Source: Flammulina velutipes (taxonomy: Eukaryota; Basidiomycota; Agaricomycetes; Agaricales; Physalacriaceae). Taken from it: a DNA stretch of 64,000 nucleotides. The stretch spans positions 2,604,001 through 2,668,000 of the forward strand of contig CM022371.1 in assembly GCA_011800155.1 (NCBI GenBank). The letters run 5' to 3'. Below are positions 58,818 to 64,000 of this stretch, piece after piece (the first letter of the stretch is position 1; each line of letters begins with the position of its first letter). The notes below the pieces were generated by a model. It searched no databases and had not been told where the DNA came from. It worked only from the letters and a program-made list of their open reading frames with translations. A program made the position numbers and the translations under genes.

Positions 58818-60446
58818 ATGTCGAGGCAAACGTCGCCGGGGCCTTTTCACAACCAAAATGCTACCCAGATGGCAAAAATGCAGCTCAAGCCAAAAGGATA
58901 CGTTGGCAGCGGTCTGACTCAAAGCGCGGAAGATGCAAAGTACCACCAAAAGTACCGCGAACTCAAGCGAAAGGTCAAGGAAATCGAACAGGTATGTCCT
59001 CAGCGTGCGCCTCGACGTCCACGCCTAATCATGGCGCTCAGGACAACGACAAACTCTACTTTCAAGTCCTCCAATCCAAGCGAAATATCCAGCGCATGAA
59101 ACTAGAGCGAGCGTGAGTACGCCACGTTGTATATCATTCTTTCTCCAACTCTCTTTCTTTCTTTCAGCATTCTCTATGAACGACTTGCCGCCGTTCCGCC
59201 GTCGCCAGAACCGGATCGCCAGCCACTGCCGCCGTTGAACTCGGTATCCCAACCATATCACCACCAGCCGTCGATGGATGCGGACCCGGGCTTTGTTGAC
59301 TATATGCGTTCCCATCCGTCTTCGAGAGGCGGGCCAAGCGCCAAGGACGTTTCTAACGAGCCGTATGCACCTCCTCGCTCGTCTCGCCGGGATTCAGGCA
59401 GCTCTATGCTGCACGACACACGCCTTGGACCATCGATTCTCGCTATGCAGCCTCCGATGGATCCGTCTCGCAGCAGCCATTCCCGCTCGCATATGCATAC
59501 AAGTCCGACCACCCAACATTCCCAACCAGCCCAACCAAAATACGTCTCTTCCCGTCCGCCACCGGCCCTATATGACCGATACACAGACCTTCCACCAGTG
59601 CAGCGCGTTATGCATAGTCCTGACCGCGATCGACGTCGTCAAGATTTGCACGAGCTCAATATACCAAACCACCCGTTAGCGCCTCTCTCGCCACCCTCAG
59701 ACTCCCGCTCTTCGTCTAGCAGAACGCATAACCATCAGCGCCTCGGCCCGGGAACATACATCAATCGAGACGATGTTCGCGAACGCCCACGCGACGCCGA
59801 CTTTGACCGCGAGTGGGATGCGCGCGACAGAGACCGCCGTGATCATTCACGCAGTCGCGACCTTGGTCCCAGCGGCCACATGCGCTCACCTCCCAATCCG
59901 CACCGTGCTTCGCGACACGACATAGACTATAGTGAGCATCGTTTGCGCGACGACTATTATCATGAAGTGGGTGGCGGTAGAGCACCTGCCCCAGGGTTTG
60001 CCATGCATTCGCGGTCCGAAACTCCTGGGTCAGGCTCTGGTGGGTCAGGTTCTGGAGGTGGTGCAAACGCCGGACCCGACGCTTCGTCTCGCCCAGATTC
60101 ACGAGAGCAGTACTATGACCATGATAGGCCCAGGTCTTTCAGGCTTCGTCCGGTCGGTCAGCAGCAGCAAGAAGACTTGGGTTTCGTTCATGAGGATGGA
60201 AGATCACATTCACACGATCGCGGTGGAAGCGGTGGTGGTGGCGTTTACACATCCTCTTCGGAACAAGGACGTTCCTTGTCCAGGATTGATGCTAGGAAGA
60301 GGAGAGATATCGATGTCATGGATATAGACGATGGACCTCCCGCTGCTAGCAGTGTTTACGCCGGTCATGACAGGAGCTCTAAGCGTTTTCAGAGGGACCG
60401 ACCTCGGGGCGCTGACGATCCGGATGATGACCGGATGGCTGCGTGA
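58818..60446 (+). CDS. INO80 complex subunit F (TFPT)-like protein
   Basis: Start MSRQTSPGPFHNQNATQMAK at 58818. A short helical domain KYHQKYRELKRKVKEIEQ and, across introns, DNDKLYFQVLQSKRNIQRMK-LERAILYERLAAV matches the INO80-F/TFPT pattern of a coiled coil that docks into the chromatin remodeller. Everything after is disordered: Ser, Arg, Asp, His and Pro-rich, with REDR/DRDRR-type charged runs, a GSGSGGSGSGGGA linker, and RKRRDIDVMDIDDG near the C-terminus. Introns at 58993-59039 and 59115-59166. A nuclear role is inferred from the domain. Confidence 0.72.
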
Positions 60447-61030
60447 AAGGACTTTAGCTCGTTCCATTTGGATCTTATCGCTAACAGTACAATTTTCGGA
60501 GCTTTGCTTCCCTATTCTTGTTGTCAATGTCATGTCTATCATATGTACAAATTTACTGTCTTGCTATCCCTTGCGTTCTTTACTTTCTTCAATTCCATAT
60601 TATGTTGTCTAAATGCGATGTAACAATTCAACCCTCTGCTTCGTACAGCTAGAAGCACGTCAAGCTTGTAGGAGACATTTGCGCTGATGTCTCCTTTTCA
60701 CATAACGCCTTGTGGCGCACATGAACCCTGCCATTTGTCCAACTATCACAATCGAAAGGGTTCTTCCTCCGAGCATTACGGGCTTTACACAGGAGACAAC
60801 GCCACTAAATATCGACTCAATACTGACAAGATATCGGGCAGCAAGGGGTAAATTAGACCGACTATGTGCAAAGGAAAAGAGTACCAGTAAATATAAGGAG
60901 ATTAAGTTGAATAGCCGGAAGGAACATCGGTACGAACGCCCTGGCAGAATAGGCCCCTTGACACCCTTACTATCGAGTGAAAGTGTAAACCGGAGAACCC
61001 ATGAACGCGTAGTTTTGCGTACCAATCACC
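60447..61030. other. Convergent intergenic region
   Basis: No gene seen. One TGTGGCG core near 60712. Confidence 0.45.
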
Positions 61031-61933
61031 TCAGTTCTCTCTCCGAAGTAGTGTCGCCAAGTTTGATAGACGCCTTATGAGCATTTCCGATATCTCCCGC
61101 TTATCCAGTCGGTCCAGGCTTCCCTGCGTCTTGTTGGTAGCATGACCAAGGTCTTCCCTCCTAGAACTAGAGCCCACTGTCCTAACCTCCGCGCGCGCAT
61201 ACGAATCAGGGAACCTCGTGCTCGCAAAGTGCTCGATATTCACGTCATCCGAGACTCCATCCCAAATCCGCGCTTGGTCCTCCCAATATTCCCGTATATT
61301 ATGTTCATGCCCAATAGCGAACCTGTAGTTGTGTCTGTACGGACGGCGGCGGCTCCGGAACGCAATCTCAAGTAGTATTTCTTCGGGGTAATCCACCGAC
61401 GGCGACCTGGAGTCTAGGACAAAATCCATGATGCTTCGCTTGCGTCCAAGTCGCGCAAATTCCAATTCGAGATCCTCACGTACGCGGGAAATCAGACTCG
61501 AAGAAGTCGAAGTGGCGCCTGACAACGAGATAGACGGTGCCGGCAAAGCTTCGTGGCGTTTTGGTTCTTTATCATCGTCACAGCTCTCCCTCTTCCTCTT
61601 CTTGCTCCGAATGATGCGAGGAGTAGGGTCGCATGAACGGTTCTTGGGTCGAGTATTGCCACTCTCGAGGGATAGGGGGCTTCCGAGTTTGTGAGATTGG
61701 CATTTAGTGACAGATGACTGGGACTGCTGAGGCTCATCGATAATGTATTTCACAGCTTGCGCACCCTTGCGCCGAGCGGTGGGAGATGGATCCTCGTTTA
61801 TGGAAGTTCTTGTTGAGATGCCATTGAATACAGGAGATGGATATCGCAGAAGCCAAGTAGCTCACCTCTGATGGGCCGTGGCAGTCTGCGTAGAGGTACC
61901 CGCTGGATTGGTATCGGTTCCTCTGAGATCCAT
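61031..61933 (-). CDS. Hypothetical basic/acidic protein
   Basis: Unknown. Two exons: 61933 (MDLRGTDTNPAGTSTQTATA) to about 61866, a GT-AG intron ending ACAAG, and a long exon from about 61801 (TSINEDPSPTARRKGAQAV) to the stop at 61031. It has a basic cluster RSKKRKRES (possible NLS), a Ser-rich linker, a mixed-charge helical part (EDLELEFARLGRKRSIMDFV), and a stretch RPYRHNYRFAIGHEHNIREY. No known domain. The intact 240-codon frame and a clean splice support it as a gene. Confidence 0.6.
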
Positions 61934-62606
61934 TTGTGAGGATGATAAGTAGATGGCGAGGAGATGAAGAACGTAATGGGAGCGTATAAAGGTTTCGCCA
62001 CGGGTTTTGTGTGAGAAGGAAAGGAGCTATGTCTCGTAGGTCGTCATGATCTCCTTGCTGTGAAAGAGCTAGACTCTATGACAACCGCCCCAACGCCGGT
62101 TGTTTCTAGCGCTTTCCGCCACCTAGTCGACGAAACATGATCGTTGGTTTGCACGGCTTCCCGCGATATCGACAGCTAGATTTCGGCATGGGGAAAAAGG
62201 CATTTACAACTACGCCCCGTATTTTGCCCGTATTCCTAAACGTGATGCTTCTGTGGCGACATGCCAAATTCTGATGAAGCGCTTTGACCTTCAGTTAGGG
62301 TGGCTAACCTGCAGAATGTTAACGAACGAGAAAGCCCCTTGAATTACTTACATATTAGCAAGGCCCGAAGAAAATTCTGACCGTTCTCTAATACGTAGGC
62401 TCTCGATGTTGTGTTGTGCCCCGAGGATAGGCTGCTCGATGAGACGCCGCGAGGGGATTCACCTGGGATTGGCTGGCCAAGACGCCAATGGTGAGAAGAA
62501 GAAGTCGCGCGTTCGAGGGTTGCTATTCGCTATGCTTAACGATTGATATATTAGACTATACAGACAGGCAATCGAACTCCAACTGTGATAGAGGCTCTAG
62601 TGTAAA
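61934..62606. other. Intergenic between hypothetical gene and NDUFS8
   Basis: No gene seen in either strand. One TGTGGCG core near 62254. Confidence 0.45.
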
Positions 62607-63630
62607 TCACCGGTAGACATGTTCGGCTTGGGTAGACAATCAGTCCCAGCCGATGACCGAAATGAACAAACGTACCATGTAAGTTTGCAGCGATTTCAGC
62701 CTCCGCCCTGTCTCCATTCATAAGAAGCTTTTCCTTGTTGTATAACAGCTCTTCACGCGTCTCGGTGGAGAACTCCTGGTTTTGCGCTGTAAACGGCGAT
62801 GATTAGACGAGTAGAGGGCTATGTATTTGGCAGACGCACTCTCGACAATCGCGTCTACTGGGCAGGCCTCCTGGCAGAAACCACAATAGATGCATTTTGT
62901 CATGTCGATATCTTGGATGGAAACACATTAGCAATGCAACAGGTTCACATAGGGATTCTGTACCGTATTTGGTAGTTCTTCTCGAGCCGTCCAAGCGCGC
63001 TTCACTTTCGATGGTGATGGCCTGAGCTGGACAGATGGCTTCGCAAAGTTTACATGCTATCAGTCGCGGCAGAAGTGTCAAATGTGTCCAAGAAGAAAAA
63101 GGGTTTATTGTACTCACCGATGCACCTCTCCTCACCGCTGGGGTAGCGCCGTAAAGCATGTTCACCTCTAAACCGAGGCGACAAAGGTCCCTTCTCAAAC
63201 GGATACATGATTGTGTATGGCGGTCGGAAGAAGTTCTCTACGACGACCCACATGCCTGCCACATTGTGAGCAAGCTTCGAGCAGAACGACAGACTTGACA
63301 CGTACCCCGCATGATTTCGGTAAGGAAAAAGAGATGGACGGCTTTGTTCAGCGCGCTCGGGCCTGTCTTGTACGGATTCAAGTCGTTGCCCTTCTCGTCG
63401 AACAGAACGGGGTCTGCGCTGCGATGCAGATGCAGATGCTTCATGTCGCTGTGAAGCTCTTTCTGGCGGAAACCCAAGTTTGCATCGCGCGCGCACGGAG
63501 TGGTCGAAATGAGCCGTCTAGCAATGAGAACAGAGCTCGCAGATGTTGTCGTCGTCGAGAGCGACGATGAAGAGGCGCATATAAGCCTCGGGGCGGCGGC
63601 GAAGGCGCGTTGGCGGGCGATGGAGACCAT
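62607..63630 (-). CDS. NADH:ubiquinone oxidoreductase 23 kDa subunit (NDUFS8, TYKY)
   Basis: Matrix-arm subunit carrying two 4Fe-4S clusters (N6a, N6b). Start [20 protein letters not shown] at 63630 gives an Arg/Ser-rich presequence ending near [14 protein letters not shown]. Then [17 protein letters not shown] and, after introns, [40 protein letters not shown]. Both cluster motifs are intact: [12 protein letters not shown] and [12 protein letters not shown]. The end [20 protein letters not shown] splices (62647 region) to AEHVYR and TGA at 62607. About six introns. It is divergent from the prefoldin gene over 128 bp. Confidence 0.95.
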
Positions 63631-63758
63631 GGTGGTCGACGTTGCCCAAGATGTTCAGGAAATACTCACGTCACACCCCGGTCACGTCCCGCTCCGAGCC
63701 AATCAGATTCTTGGAATTGCCTTCGACTCGACACTGACGACAACGACGACGAAAAATA

Positions 63759-64000
63759 ATGGCATCCAAAGCAAAATCAAAGGCTCCTCAACTCTCTAAC
63801 CAAGGTTTGTATGCTTTGTACAACAGAAATCACCTTCAATTATATTAGCCAGAGATACAGCAAAATTTTAATCAGTACACGAAGGAACTACAGAACATCG
63901 CCGGCAAGATTGGCGAGCTTGAAGGCGAAGCGGACGAGCATACGTAGGTGCTGCTCTCAGTGCACTACTCCTGTCTAATCTGAATACCAGCCTCGTATTG
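63759..64000 (+). CDS. GIM4: Prefoldin subunit 2 (partial at right edge)
   Basis: Beta-type prefoldin subunit that delivers nascent actin and tubulin to the CCT chaperonin. Exon 1 63759-63804 (MASKAKSKAPQLSNQ), exon 2 63853-63943 (EIQQNFNQYTKELQNIAGKI, then GELEGEADEHT), exon 3 from 63991 (LVL). The 'EIQQ-F, ELQ-A-KIGELE-EADEH-LV' pattern is that of prefoldin 2. The rest lies beyond the window. Confidence 0.9.

Noticed and set aside
60660..61080. Open frames on both strands in the 60.5-61.0 kb convergent gap
   Set aside because: Low-complexity, no conserved pattern, and they overlap each other on opposite strands.

Overview
This 64 kb window is nuclear DNA of a filamentous basidiomycete, most likely an Agaricomycete. 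The evidence is dense gene packing, many GT-AG introns of about 40-60 nt, basidiomycete-type families (a DUF6534-like 7-TM protein, a secreted protein with the 'TNAERLARGLP' signature, a VelB-type velvet factor) and fungal forms of housekeeping genes. I cannot assign an order or genus. I see no virus, integrated phage, CRISPR array, rRNA or convincing tRNA. Intron-rich gene models below were spliced by eye; outer boundaries are usually firm, internal exons less so.

Layout. 0-9.5 kb: RFC1 (partial), ARPC3, NOB1 divergent from LEU2, and an M28 glutamate-carboxypeptidase-like protease. 9.8-16.5 kb: accessory membrane proteins (an intact 4-TM protein, a decayed relative, a DUF6534-like 7-TM protein), a Q-rich coiled-coil protein and a PPxY membrane protein. 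16.8-25.1 kb: RIB1, a membrane-anchored GH17 glucanase, VPS17, a third 4-TM family member and a lineage-specific secreted protein. 25.5-31.2 kb: two MFS paralogues in inverted orientation around LAS1. 31.3-38.1 kb: MCC2, a DUF202 protein, MLH3 and a small two-exon ORF that was previously easy to miss. 38.3-48.5 kb: a PTP/phosphoinositide-phosphatase-like protein, VAC14, RIB7, an F-box-like gene with an in-frame TAG, an ArfGAP and VelB. 48.7-64 kb: an SDR, a large PPR protein, a GNAT acetyltransferase, a tandem HMG-box protein, complex I subunits NDUFA13 and NDUFS8, an INO80-F-like protein, a hypothetical protein and prefoldin subunit 2 (partial).

Most genes are unrelated neighbours. Some themes recur: mitochondrial functions in the last 14 kb (PPR, NDUFA13, NDUFS8, perhaps the HMG protein), two riboflavin-pathway genes (RIB1, RIB7) about 25 kb apart, and endomembrane factors (VPS17, VAC14, ArfGAP). 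The most unusual signals are a foldback repeat in the RFC1/ARPC3 promoter, a recurrent TGTGGCG element in intergenic DNA (including a near-identical ~28 bp block upstream of two genes), the dispersed and partly decayed 4-TM family, the inverted MFS pair, a probable GC-AG intron in LEU2, a 17-nt microexon in MCC2, and two candidate introns of only 30-31 nt. I did not find a clearly novel multi-gene system; these are leads rather than a discovery.
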